The notes under the pieces: generated by a model | The model's input: the letters and a program-made list of their open reading frames with translations, nothing else | Told to the model about the DNA's origin: nothing | Databases searched by the model: none | DNA from: Stenomitos rutilans HA7619-LM2 | Lineage (GTDB): Bacteria; Cyanobacteriota; Cyanobacteriia; Leptolyngbyales; Leptolyngbyaceae | Direction of reading: 5' to 3' | Assembly: GCA_019358945.1 (NCBI GenBank) | Contig: JAHHIE010000001.1 | Span: 248,001-312,000, forward strand | Length of the DNA stretch: 64,000 nt | Program-made: the position numbers and the translations under genes | In this document: positions 29,450 to 37,815 of the stretch, in pieces | Position numbering within the stretch: the stretch's first letter is position 1 | Layout: every line of letters begins with the position of its first letter

Positions 29450-29938
29450 ATGGCACAAGACGCAATCACTTCCGTTATTAATTCCGCCGACGTTCAGGGC
29501 AAATATCTGGACACCGCTTCCCTCGAAAAGCTGAAAGCTTACTTCAGCACTGGTGAACTGCGCGTTCGTGCAGCGACTACTGTGAGCGCTAATGCTGCGG
29601 CGATCGTCAAAGAAGCTGTTGCTAAGTCCTTGCTGTACTCGGATATCACCCGTCCCGGTGGCAACATGTACACCACTCGTCGCTATGCTGCTTGCATCCG
29701 CGACCTCGACTACTACCTGCGCTATGCAACCTATGCAATGCTTGCTGGCGATCCTTCCATCCTGGATGAGCGCGTGCTCAACGGTTTGAAAGAAACCTAC
29801 AACTCCTTGGGCGTTCCTGTTGCTGCAACCATTCAAGCAATCCAGGCGATCAAAGAAGTTGCGGCTGGTTTAGTCGGTTCTGATGCTGGTAAAGAGCTCG
29901 GTGTTTACCTCGACTACATCTCCTCTGGCCTGAGCTAG
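29450..29938 (+). CDS. apcB: allophycocyanin beta subunit
   Basis: 162 residues. Partner of ApcA in the core trimers. The bilin Cys is C82 in [15 protein letters not shown], and N72 in GGNMYTTRR is the Asn that is methylated in phycobiliprotein beta subunits. Same strand as apcA and apcC, surely one transcript with apcA. Confidence 0.98.
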   Translation: MAQDAITSVINSADVQGKYLDTASLEKLKAYFSTGELRVRAATTVSANAAAIVKEAVAKSLLYSDITRPGGNMYTTRRYAACIRDLDYYLRYATYAMLAGDPSILDERVLNGLKETYNSLGVPVAATIQAIQAIKEVAAGLVGSDAGKELGVYLDYISSGLS

Positions 29939-30238
29939 AGCTAAGCTGACAGCTATTTTTGAATTGTCATTCTAAATAGCCGATCACTTTTTGTAGGTTT
30001 GGAAGTCTGGAGTGAGTGCTAGCTTGTCAAAGGCTACCGCCATTCGCGTTTTGTTTTAACGGTCTAACATTGGCTTCTGACTTCCAAACTTGCCTAACCT
30101 TGGAACGCACTCTACGCTAGGGATCGCGCTTTTCGGCACTGTAGCGGTAAGAGCGGCTAAACAACCTTCCCAAACTGAATTCTGTTCAGATCCAAAATTT
30201 CTTCCCTTTGTTACGCCCTTACTGGAGAAATCATTCCT
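29939..30238 (+). promoter_or_regulatory. 300-bp apcB-apcC spacer with a hairpin
   Basis: Just after the apcB stop, GCTATTT and AAATAGC (roughly 29950-29982) can pair over a 14-nt loop, followed by CGATCACTTTTTG. This could be the partial terminator or processing site that in other cyanobacteria makes apcAB message more abundant than apcABC. No gene was seen in the rest of the spacer. Confidence 0.4.
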
Positions 30239-30442
30239 ATGCGCTTCTTTAAAATTACTGCTTGTGTTCCCAGTCAGACTCGCATTCGGACGCAGCGGGA
30301 ACTGCAAAACACCTATTTCACAAAGCTAGTGCCTTACGATAACTGGTTTCGTGAGCAGCAACGCATTCAAAAGCAAGGCGGCACCATCATTAAGGTTGAA
30401 TTAGCAACGGGTAAGCCCGGAGCAAACACAGGTTTGGCTTAA
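30239..30442 (+). CDS. apcC: phycobilisome core linker, small (LC 7.8)
   Basis: 67 residues: MRFFKITACVPSQTRIRTQR, then NTYFTKLVPYDNWFREQQRIQ, then the Gly-rich end. This is the full-length ApcC linker that caps allophycocyanin trimers at the ends of core cylinders. It lies 300 bp after apcB, on the same strand, and is followed by a hairpin terminator. Confidence 0.97.
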   Translation: MRFFKITACVPSQTRIRTQRELQNTYFTKLVPYDNWFREQQRIQKQGGTIIKVELATGKPGANTGLA

Positions 30443-30513
30443 CCCACCTGACTGTTGACGTTGGCTCTGGCACTACGCTACGCAGATGTCACGACAGTAT
30501 TGATTTAGATTTT

Positions 30514-30543
30514 TGCCCCATTGCTCAACGCAGCATTGGGGCA
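30514..30543 (+). terminator. hairpin terminator after apcC
   Basis: TGCCCCATTGCT pairs with AGCATTGGGGCA with a single mismatch around a CAACGC loop; GTTGTTTAT follows. The T-run is weak, but the placement between the convergent apcC and GMC oxidoreductase genes fits termination. Confidence 0.7.
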
Positions 30544-30583
30544 GTTGTTTATGAAATTGGATGGGTCGGTGAGTTCAGGGTGC

Positions 30584-32095
30584 TTATAGGCGATCGATTA
30601 AATGCTCTCCAACCCGTAGCGCATTGGCAATGATCGTCAACGCTGGACTCACCCCCGCATTGGATGGAAAGAAGCTGCCATCGACAACGTAGAGGTTATC
30701 TACCTCATGGGCACGGCAATGGAGATCCAGTACAGAGGTGGTGGGGTCTGTGCCAAAGCGACACGTACCACATTGGTTTGCCACGACGGACAGGGGCACT
30801 TCGCCGCTGGGATGTATGCCACTACGTTGGAGAACGGTCTGTTTCACAGATTTTTCGATCGTTTTCAGCACTTCTGTCCAACGGTACACTAGGCGTGCGT
30901 GCGCCTCGGTGTTGTTAGCCGTGTAATCCACATGAAGTTTGTCTCCGTTTATGTGCACTCGATTGTTGGGGTCGGGCAAATCTTCGGTCTGCACCCACCA
31001 ACCGATCGATCGCGTCGCCAACTGTTGGAGTCCAAAATTGGGCAGCACTTTGGCAAACACCGAGAGAAGGGGCGGCGATTCGGCAAAAATGACATCTTGC
31101 AGCAAGCCACCAGTATTTTGAATGTGGCCCATTGGGTAGGGAAACTCTTTTTCACCCCAGTAAAAATCATTGACACTGACGCTGCGCTGAAATTTGCCGG
31201 AGTTGGGAGCGCTCAACTGCACGACAGAAGAGATTTGGTGCTTCATCAAGTGACGACCTACGAGATCGGAACGATTGGCAATGCCGTTGGGGTGCACCTC
31301 GTTTGCCGATCGCAGTAGCAGCGCCGCCGAATTAATCGCGCCACATGCCACCACAACTAGATCGCCCAAAAACAAATGGGGCTTACCATTCACATCCGCC
31401 TGCACAGCCTTCACCACTCTGCCCGACTCATTAGTGTGCAGGTACATCGCTTTCGCGTTGGTTTTAAGCGTCACATTAGGGCATTTGAGCGCGGGTGCAA
31501 TCCCGCTGACCTCCGCATCATTCGTTGGGTCATCCTGTTGTAGCGTCAGCCCCAGCGGAAGGGGTGCGGGATGAAGTCCTTGCTGGGCGATCGCATCCAC
31601 CACTTCCTGAATTTGCGGTTCGTGTGCCACGGCAGGAAAGGGATAGTCGGCGCTGTGCGTTGGCTCGGTGGGGTCCCCAGCGGCATAACCATGCACTTTG
31701 TAAAGCTGCTCTGCTTCTGTGTAATACGGCTCAAAGTCCTGATATTTCAGCCCCCACTCTGGCGAAAGTCCGTCTGGGTGCTCGACAGCTTCAAAATCGC
31801 GTTCTCGCATTCTCAACAATGACGCACCATAGATTTTGGTGTTGCCCCCCACAGCGTAATTCGTCTGTGGTGAAAAGGGTTCGCCTGCAAGGTCATACCA
31901 CTGCTCCGGTGCATGGTAACGCTCTTTGCGAAACACATCCACATTGCTGCGGTTTTGCTCCTCAAGCGGCATAAAATCGCCCCGCTCTAAAATGAGAATT
32001 TTTTTCCCGGTCGGTGCCAGTTTATAGGCCAGCGTACCACCTCCAGCCCCTGTACCAATGATGATGATGTCGTAATACTGATCGTCAATAATCAT
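30584..32095 (-). CDS. GMC-family FAD-dependent oxidoreductase
   Basis: 503 residues. The N-terminal FAD fold is DIIIIGTGAGGGTLAYKLAP with ILERGDF. Further blocks are VGGNTKIYGASLLRMRERDF, VVACGAINSAALLL and the C-terminal NLYVVDGSFFPSNAGVSPAL with ALRVGEHL, the glucose-methanol-choline oxidoreductase signatures. Substrates of this subgroup range from choline and alcohols to sugars and sterols, so none can be given. The start has GGAGAT upstream. No signal peptide. It converges with apcC and stands alone, with an IS5-type remnant upstream. Confidence 0.88.
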   Translation of the reverse strand: MIIDDQYYDIIIIGTGAGGGTLAYKLAPTGKKILILERGDFMPLEEQNRSNVDVFRKERYHAPEQWYDLAGEPFSPQTNYAVGGNTKIYGASLLRMRERDFEAVEHPDGLSPEWGLKYQDFEPYYTEAEQLYKVHGYAAGDPTEPTHSADYPFPAVAHEPQIQEVVDAIAQQGLHPAPLPLGLTLQQDDPTNDAEVSGIAPALKCPNVTLKTNAKAMYLHTNESGRVVKAVQADVNGKPHLFLGDLVVVACGAINSAALLLRSANEVHPNGIANRSDLVGRHLMKHQISSVVQLSAPNSGKFQRSVSVNDFYWGEKEFPYPMGHIQNTGGLLQDVIFAESPPLLSVFAKVLPNFGLQQLATRSIGWWVQTEDLPDPNNRVHINGDKLHVDYTANNTEAHARLVYRWTEVLKTIEKSVKQTVLQRSGIHPSGEVPLSVVANQCGTCRFGTDPTTSVLDLHCRAHEVDNLYVVDGSFFPSNAGVSPALTIIANALRVGEHLIDRL

Positions 32096-32273
32096 TCGTG
32101 ATCTCCGCTTGAGTAGATATTGGTTGGTAGAGGGAGGCAGAAGGCAGAGGGTAGAAAGATAAGGCAGAAGATAAGAGTCTGTTTGAAAAGTAGTAAGGAG
32201 TACCCGTAAGGAAAAAAGCTTCCTGGGGTTATAGGCTGAATTTATTGAAGTTTCAACAGTCCTTCGGAAAGTT

Positions 32274-33067
32274 ATGACTCTAGCCTACGACAGCGAACTG
32301 ACATTAGAGCCATTCGAGTTGTTCCAAGCGCTTCAGAGTGCTGAGCCGAAAACGGGTAGACCCCGCATCGTTGACTTGATGCAAGTGCTGCAAGCAATTG
32401 TGTATGTGCGCAGATTCACGACCATTTAGTGCAGTGGGTACGAGTCGCAGAAGACACGCGGCTACGCCAAGTGCGGCTAGCCTTGATGCACAGACTGTGC
32501 CCACAGCAGTCATGGTGCAGCAAGCCGTTGGCTATGACGGCGGCAAGAAGATCAAGGGACGCAAGCGGTTTACCCTGGTTGATACGTTGGGACTGCTGAT
32601 TGCCGTGCGCGTGGCGGCTGCCGATATCCCCGAACGCGAAAGCGCAAAGCAGTTACTGCAACGGCTGCACCAGGAACGCTAGCGCCTGCCTCGCTTGGTT
32701 TGCATCTGGATTGATGATGGCTTTGCGGTGCAGTCTTCTTAATGTGGGTGACGGATATTTACCGTTGGGTGATCGAGGTTGCCCTACACCTTGAGGGGGG
32801 CAAAAGGCTTCGTCCTGATGCCTAAGCGCTGAACAGTCGATCGCACTTACGGTTGGCTGCATTGGTGCCGTCGGTTCAATGTGATACCAATTTGAATTGA
32901 AAATGCGACACATCCTGTAGGGGCAAGGCATTGCCTTGCCCCTACCCACCGATTGATCTGTAGCCGTCATTCTTTAAATCGGTATGAATTATGAGCGTCT
33001 ACCCGCTTCCTCAGAGGCATTCATTCACATTGCGATGATTCGCCTCATGCTCCGTCGCCTTGCTTGA
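32274..33067 (+). pseudogene. IS5-family transposase pseudogene
   Basis: Pieces of one transposase appear in order but in different frames. An N-terminal MTLAYDSELTLEPFELFQAL to AIVYV (32274-32408) is followed after a deletion by PSAASLDAQTVPTAVMVQQ and VGYDGGKKIKGRKRFTLVD (about 32465-32680). Then come YRWVIEV and TYGWLHWCRRFN fragments up to 32880, and finally NYERLPASSEAFIHIAMIRL ending LMLRRLA-stop at 33067. Internal deletion, frameshifts, a stop and the 102-bp repeat insertion between FN and NYERLP destroy it. Confidence 0.82.
32884..32985. repeat. 102-bp palindromic repeat element, copy A (inside the IS5 transposase)
   Basis: Ends are ATACCAATTT and AAATCGGTAT, near-perfect inverted repeats. 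The core at 32917-32945 is a 29-bp hairpin with arms GTAGGGGCAAGG and CCTTGCCCCTAC. A second copy of exactly 102 bp is at 61455-61556. The coding sequence of the transposase resumes on the far side, so the element inserted into it. Confidence 0.85.
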
Positions 33068-33177
33068 ACTTTTTTGACTTCTCCATATTTCCAAATAGCC
33101 TCTTACACTCGTTATTAAGCATCTCGACTAAGCTGCTCAATAACGTACCCCGGAAATAGTGTTTCAACAAAACAGTG

Positions 33178-33660
33178 ATGGAAATAGAACAAACGCCTAA
33201 CAGTCTGCGTATCAGAATGATTGGAATACAGTGGGTAGTAATAAACTCCTCGATCGGTTTATTGCTAGTCATTGCCAGTGCGTCTCTACTCATATCCGAC
33301 AACTGGACTCCACGCCTTTGGGGAGCAGGTTTGTTGCTGTTAGGAGGTGCGGTTCTCTTGATAACTCTTCTTACGGTTCCTTTGTGGACGGTCTACACGT
33401 TTGACAAAATGATAGGAGTTGTTCGATCAGAGCACAAAACGATTCTGTACCCTAAAGTAATTGAATGGCGGTTACAGGACATTCAATCAATTCAGGTTGA
33501 TGCAGAAGAGGACAGCGATCGCATGACTCACTATGTCATTAACCTCGTCTCGACTTCGGGAAAAATTTTACAGTTACGAGAAGTTACAAATAATCCTGAT
33601 AAACAAGCATACGAACCTATTGCTAAGCAAATTCGTCAGTTCCTAGATTTGTCTGACTAA
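33178..33660 (+). CDS. small membrane protein, function unknown
   Basis: 160 residues. Two transmembrane segments (about 19-42 IQWVVINSSIGLLLVIASAS region and 50-72 GLLLLGGAVLLITLL) are followed by a soluble C-terminal part (YTFDKMIGVVRSEHKTILYP, then WRLQDIQSIQVDAEED) that looks like a PH-like beta domain. ATG 33178 overlaps a GTG at 33175. Neighbours are a dead insertion sequence and decaying genes, so it belongs to an accessory stretch. Confidence 0.65.
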   Translation: MEIEQTPNSLRIRMIGIQWVVINSSIGLLLVIASASLLISDNWTPRLWGAGLLLLGGAVLLITLLTVPLWTVYTFDKMIGVVRSEHKTILYPKVIEWRLQDIQSIQVDAEEDSDRMTHYVINLVSTSGKILQLREVTNNPDKQAYEPIAKQIRQFLDLSD

Positions 33661-33720
33661 GCTATCAGAAGTAAAAGATTATCTTAGTAGTTAAAGCATT
33701 TCACATTCGTTCTGTCTTCT

Positions 33721-33906
33721 TTAATAAACTGGCGATCGCCATAGAACTTTCAGGTTCAACTCAGCAATCAAGTAGGGAGGCAAAGAAAGCCAACTATTGA
33801 ATCCTGTATCAACGATCGCATCTTGCGTAAAGACTTTGCCATCAGCGCGACGAATGGATAATGGAATAATGGGTTCAAATTCGGCATTGACCAAGCCGTT
33901 AATCAT
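33721..33906 (-). pseudogene. retroviral-type aspartic protease-like protein, truncated
   Basis: The first ~50 residues (MINGLVNAEFEPIIPLSIRR, then AIVDTGFNSWLSLPPYLIAE) match the start of clan AA aspartic-protease-like proteins, with the catalytic DTG. After LNLK the frame shifts: the alternative frame gives FYGDRQF, which fits the family better, and the gene then ends without its C-terminal half. Its ATG overlaps the stop of the upstream frame (ATGA), so the two were translationally coupled. Confidence 0.65.
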
Positions 33907-34198
33907 GCAGGTCTCCGGCTGCGTCCGCCGAATCTACAAACATGGCGAGAGCCAATGCGAACAATCCAAATTTGGGCATCGGGGTGACGGGCTTCAAGGC
34001 GATCGCAGGCAGCAATCTCGCTCTTATCTACTTCAGAATCCCCAGTTTCGATGTCGTTCACGTAGTGTTGCATTAGCAAATCGCCACTATCTTGCCATGA
34101 TTGCCTTCCTCAACCTGTTGGCACACCTGATTCTCATAAATCTCATCGCCACGTCGAGCAAATTCTTCTTTGCTGTAGCGGGGGAGTTGAACAGTCAT
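33903..34198 (-). pseudogene. antitoxin-like small protein, broken by a short insertion
   Basis: Reading from ATG 34198: MTVQLPRYSKEEFARRGDEI, then QQVEEGNHGKIVAI, at which point a TGC TAA stop interrupts. The remaining DIETGDSEVDKSEIAACDRL and RHPDAQIWIVRIGSR follow in another frame about 22-23 bp later and run to the TGA that overlaps the protease-like ATG. Small proteins of this type paired with an aspartic-protease-like partner occur in cyanobacteria; an antitoxin role is inference. Confidence 0.65.
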
Positions 34199-34292
34199 CG
34201 GCTTGACCTCATTTCAACGTTGTCTCTACAGCTTAACCCTGAGCAATGTAGGGGCGATCGCGAAAGCAACGAAGGTGAGCAAACAAGAAGTT

Positions 34293-34316
34293 GTTGGGTT
34301 TCGTTTCTCAACCCAA
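34293..34316. repeat. GTTGGGTTTCG...CAACCCAAC hairpin repeat
   Basis: TTGGGTTTCG / CTCAACCCAA forms a hairpin followed by CCTACAAGATCGG, which is repeated about 60 bp further on. I recall this word as a dispersed intergenic repeat in cyanobacterial genomes. Confidence 0.5.
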
Positions 34317-34427
34317 CCTACAAGATCGGCGATCGTACTCAGATGATAAAGATGGTTTGCTTTGCAACAACGCACCCTACAAGATCGGCTGCTGTAAAAT
34401 TAGGTAGAGGCTCACAAGAACCAACTG

Positions 34428-35189
34428 ATGCTTGATCACCACAAAGATACCTTAGTCATTCTTGCTAAGAACATTGCTGTAGAAATGCATCACCATCATG
34501 CGGTTCAGCTTGTTGTGAGTTTGGATAAACCCTACAATGCAGTACTAGATAATCAACCTATTAAATTTGTGAGAGGATTTTTGATTGATTCAGATATTCC
34601 TCATGCTTGTCAGTCTGCCGATTCTACGGTGTTAGTGATTAGCGTCGATGCAACCTCTGCAAAAGGTCGTTTGCTGAAGTCACAATTATCAGAACGAACA
34701 TTTATTTTGCTTGATGAACTCTTTTCTGCTGAAGCGATTGATGAATTTTCAAACTTTTATTGGCGGTACTGTGACAATCCTCAGCATGAATTTGATCCCC
34801 TGTATCTTATTCATAAACTCACTTATGAACAAAGGAATATAACTCCATTCGATGAACGATTACTCATTGCGATCGATTTTATCAATCAATACATTAGCAG
34901 GACTATTAAAGTTATCGATATTGCCAGACATGTTAGCTTATCTGAAAGTCGGCTCCGCCATTTGTTCACAGCGCAAGTTGGCATTCCATTAACGAAATAT
35001 ATTTTATGGGTTCGCGTGAAAGTTGCTTTAAGAGCAATGCTAAAGTCAGATACGGCTTTGTCCGATGCTGCGTATCAAGCAGGTTTTACAGATCATGCCC
35101 ATTTCACACGAACTTTCAGACGCATGTTTGGGGTTTCTCCCTCTTTACTTCTAAAGTATGGTCAGTTCCTTCAGGTTTTTGGTTTATGA
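34428..35189 (+). CDS. AraC-family transcriptional regulator
   Basis: 253 residues. The N-terminal half looks like a cupin-type ligand-binding domain (MHHHHAVQLVVSLDKPYNAV). The last ~100 residues are two helix-turn-helix motifs of the AraC type: VIDIARHVSLSESRLRHLFTA and LSDAAYQAGFTDHAHFTRTF with RRMFGVSPS. It converges with the SnoaL/ferredoxin-fold pair, which it may control; the target is not visible from the sequence. Base composition is more AT-rich than the housekeeping genes around. Confidence 0.88.
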   Translation: MLDHHKDTLVILAKNIAVEMHHHHAVQLVVSLDKPYNAVLDNQPIKFVRGFLIDSDIPHACQSADSTVLVISVDATSAKGRLLKSQLSERTFILLDELFSAEAIDEFSNFYWRYCDNPQHEFDPLYLIHKLTYEQRNITPFDERLLIAIDFINQYISRTIKVIDIARHVSLSESRLRHLFTAQVGIPLTKYILWVRVKVALRAMLKSDTALSDAAYQAGFTDHAHFTRTFRRMFGVSPSLLLKYGQFLQVFGL

Positions 35190-35247
35190 GCCAAGCTACA
35201 GCACAAAGTGACTATACTTGGCTCATTCGTATACGCAAGAACAACGG

Positions 35248-35508
35248 TCAGCTTTGAGTTTGAAGCTGAACCAGTTTCAGCGTCATATAAGGAGACAGGG
35301 GAAACCTGTTGAACTGCTCCCTCACATAAGATTCATCACGTTCTTTTACTATGAGATAGGCCCCAGCTAGGTCATTTTGAACATAGATTTGCTCAATAAA
35401 TCCTGTTTGGGTTAATTCAGCGACGACTTCTTGTTCTTTAGCAGCAAGTGTCTCAAACTGATTCGGATCAACACCCGATATAGTCACCTCGACCATGTAG
35501 CGATTCAT
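35248..35508 (-). CDS. small ferredoxin-fold (dimeric alpha/beta barrel-like) protein
   Basis: 86 residues: MNRYMVEVTISGVDPNQFET, then EVVAELTQTGFIEQIYVQND, then AYLIVKERDESYVREQFNRF and PLSPYMTLKLVQL. The alternation resembles the muconolactone-isomerase/YciI-type dimeric alpha-beta barrels, but no catalytic signature is recognisable. Its ATG overlaps the upstream SnoaL-like gene by 4 bp, implying translational coupling and a joint role. Confidence 0.7.
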   Translation of the reverse strand: MNRYMVEVTISGVDPNQFETLAAKEQEVVAELTQTGFIEQIYVQNDLAGAYLIVKERDESYVREQFNRFPLSPYMTLKLVQLQTQS

Positions 35509-35936
35509 GCGGTTGCTCCAGCTTGTTGAGACAGTTGTAGCAGTGGCAAACTCGGATCAACCTCAATCTGACGTAAAACTAGATACCACTGACCATCAAT
35601 TTTCCTGACTTGATCTTTGACAAAGGCACTCCCTCCCCGCTTCAAATCTTCTCGATTAACGACGGTCAGATACGACTCCATTGTTGCTTCGTCAGAATTT
35701 CCTTGAATGAGGGCATTCGAGCTACAGTGCCGTTTTCCCCGTGCAAAGGTATCTAACATGGCATAGAAGCCCTGGCGCAGTTCTTCTTTCCCTTTTGCAA
35801 TTCCCCAGAAGCCCTGCAAAGCACCCTCTTCAGCAAAGGTTGCGAGGTAATTCTCAACATCTTCCTTGTCCAGCGACATTTCAAACCGTGCCGCTAGCTC
35901 CATGATTTCGAGCTTATCTAACGCCGTCAATTCCAT
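35505..35936 (-). CDS. SnoaL-like/NTF2-fold protein
   Basis: 143 residues: LDKLEIMELAARFEMSLDKE, then YLATFAEEGALQGFWGIAKG, then HCSSNALIQGNSDEATMESY and WYLVLRQIEVDP. This is the cone-shaped NTF2/SnoaL pattern used by ring-modifying enzymes and ligand-binding proteins. GTGAGG a few bases upstream of ATG 35936 is a good ribosome-binding site, so the longer start at GTG 35948 is unlikely. Forms a two-gene operon with the ferredoxin-fold gene. Confidence 0.75.
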   Translation of the reverse strand: MELTALDKLEIMELAARFEMSLDKEDVENYLATFAEEGALQGFWGIAKGKEELRQGFYAMLDTFARGKRHCSSNALIQGNSDEATMESYLTVVNREDLKRGGSAFVKDQVRKIDGQWYLVLRQIEVDPSLPLLQLSQQAGATA

Positions 35937-36034
35937 ATTTGACCTCACTTCTTCATATCACTGAACTCGACTCATTGAGAGTCCCTGAGTACGTTAACAC
36001 TGGTCACGATCGCCAATCTTGAACAAAGCGGCTA

Positions 36035-36476
36035 TTATCCACTTCTGGGTAAAGTCTCAGTGTTATGCACAGCAATCAGTTGCCACTGCCCATGTTGTTG
36101 CTGAGTGACCCCTTGCGGGTATCTCAAAGAGATCGCAGTCAAAACTCCATGTTTTGTTGGCAGACTGGTTCCATCAAGACGAGTGAGTCCACTCATTTTC
36201 CAACTGCTGTGGCAGATTACCAAATCATGTTTGAGAAATTTGACGGTGGTATCAGGAAAACTCATGCGAGTGTTTTTCCAGATGACTACCAAAAACGTTG
36301 GCATGTCCCTGCTTTAGTTCAGTTCGACCTTTCCACCACCGCCCTGCAATGTTGACACAATCCGCATCCTCTGTGAATAACTCTGCTAATCGCATTGCGC
36401 CATAAGTGTTCCAGGCATCTGCAAAAGATTGCATGATTGCTTTGATTTCTAGAATGTCTTGCTTGTAATGGTTCAT
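36035..36476 (-). pseudogene. SgcJ/EcaC-type SnoaL-like protein with a frameshift
   Basis: From ATG 36476 the frame gives LEIKAIMQSFADAWNTYGAM, then LFTEDADCVNIAGRWWKGRT and GHANVF, then loses the family pattern near 36287. The pattern resumes one frame over (VVIWKNTRMSFPDTTVKFLK, then RLDGTSLPTKHGVLTAISLR) and runs to 36035. One extra base near 36285 explains the break. It may be a genuine pseudogene or a sequencing error. Family members are about 140-residue NTF2-fold proteins of unknown substrate. Confidence 0.75.
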
Positions 36477-36614
36477 AAGTTCATATGCCTGACTCACTGC
36501 TTCAGCATGTAATTTAAGGCAATGGAATATGATTCTTCTCAAAGTGTTCGCACTCTGAACTCTGGTAGTTAGAGGGGGTAAATCAACTTTGAGTGCGCTC
36601 AAACACAATAACAC

Positions 36615-37403
36615 TGGCAGTAAGCGTCAGGCTTGAACAAATCGGCTATGAACTTATAAGCTTCCCTTCGAGCAAAGTTCAATATTTTTACTGGTAGTCA
36701 CTGATTACAGAACACTTTTTGCTTAACATGGGGAAGAATGCGATCGCCTTCAGTACAAGCGCAATACCTCAATGCAGAGCAAGACAACTTGTTATTAGAT
36801 AGACTCCATCTGCCCACCTACCCTGGTTAGGGCATTTGGACAGGCTCTTGCAGTTTAAGATCCTTAATTTGGGTGATTAGGCTGAAACTTTACAGTCTAA
36901 AAGCCCGATCGAGGTCACTAGGCTGCAACTTGTCCGCATACTAACTTTGCACAAAAGATAAAACTTAAAACTTAAGGTTTTTTGGAGTGTAACGAGGTCT
37001 GCTCCTCATTCCCCTTTAATAGCTACAAGCTCGATTGCCCGCTTCATGGACAAGCCAAGCGTTCGCACATTGAAAACTCTTAGAACATGTACCCATTTCT
37101 CAAGATTCGATAAGCATTTCTCGATCTTAAGTTCGGTTTTCTTGATTTTATATAAGTATTGCTTAACTTAAGTAAGCGTTTCTTGATTTCAGGTTTGTGT
37201 TTGCCATATTTAGTCCAGGTTTCTTGATCTTGAGTGTGCATTAGTCGATTGCAATCATTCAAAAGCGACCAATCGATAAATTCACGGATGCAGTGGAGCC
37301 TCAAGCGTTCAAAGATCCGTAATTTTGCTAGAAAAAATATGGTTGAGGTTGTTTGCTGGTGGGCATTCTGGCGTTATCACCTTACCCATGATGAGGACTA
37401 TTT
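36615..37403. other. gene-free AT-rich region
   Basis: Almost 800 bp without a supported gene. Its right part contains the 21-bp-period repeats described separately; its left part holds nothing I recognise. Confidence 0.5.
37082..37226. repeat. degenerate direct repeat with 20-21-bp period, locus 2
   Basis: On the minus strand seven consecutive units of 20 or 21 bp follow a loose pattern TCAAGAAACGCTTACTTAAG; three of them begin TCAAGAAA and one TCGAGAAA. Average spacing is close to two helical turns of DNA. An open minus-strand frame exists through it but shows only the repeat. Confidence 0.65.
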
Positions 37404-37766
37404 ATGGCACGCTTAAAGCGCAGTTCAACCAGTGTCGATAAAGCCGAGCGTCGGATCGCAGGCTTGAAATCCATTAATCCAGCGCTTGATTTGGGCAAGG
37501 GGCTCACCATTAAGGCTTTCTCAGAACAGATTGAGGCCACTCGTCAACGGGTAGCAGCCTACAATACAACGCTGTCCCTGTTAGATGCAGACCGTGCCGC
37601 GATGCTAGAAGCCGAAAAGTCCTTAATGGCACTGTCGGAGAAGATGCTGTTAGGTGTTGCCTTTGAGTATGGCAAAGATAGTGCTGAATATGAAATGGCA
37701 GGAGGTGTTCGCAAAAGCCAGCGGAAGCGACCTGTTCGCAAGGCAGGCGAGAAAATTGCCAGTTGA
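37404..37766 (+). CDS. conserved cyanobacterial hypothetical protein, 120 residues
   Basis: Starts MARLKRSSTSVDKAERRIAG, continues GLTIKAFSEQIEATRQRVAA and ends YGKDSAEYEMAGGVRKSQRK with a basic tail. Helical throughout. The pattern is familiar as a multi-copy cyanobacterial protein without known function. GAGGA lies upstream of the ATG. It is followed by an inverted repeat that could terminate it. Confidence 0.75.
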   Translation: MARLKRSSTSVDKAERRIAGLKSINPALDLGKGLTIKAFSEQIEATRQRVAAYNTTLSLLDADRAAMLEAEKSLMALSEKMLLGVAFEYGKDSAEYEMAGGVRKSQRKRPVRKAGEKIAS

Positions 37767-37815
37767 GCTGATCGCCTGCACGGTTGTACGGAAATTTCTA
37801 TCAAACAAAATACCC

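Larger units (their letters stand above)
32174..33104 (+). mobile_element. degenerate IS5-type insertion sequence
   Basis: Imperfect terminal inverted repeats, AGAGTCTGTTTGAAA at 32174 and TTCCAAATAGCCTCT ending at 33103 (12 of 15 positions pair), bracket a ruined transposase gene. Without the 102-bp repeat inserted at 32884-32985 the element would be close to 830 bp, a normal size for the IS1031-like IS5 group. It is inactive. Confidence 0.7.

Noticed and set aside
37082-37226. CRISPR array
   Set aside because: Units are direct and 20-21 bp without separate spacers, degenerate, and no cas genes are present anywhere in the window.
37080-37304. 74-codon minus-strand frame
   Set aside because: It follows the 20-21-bp repeat units and has no ribosome-binding site or family features.
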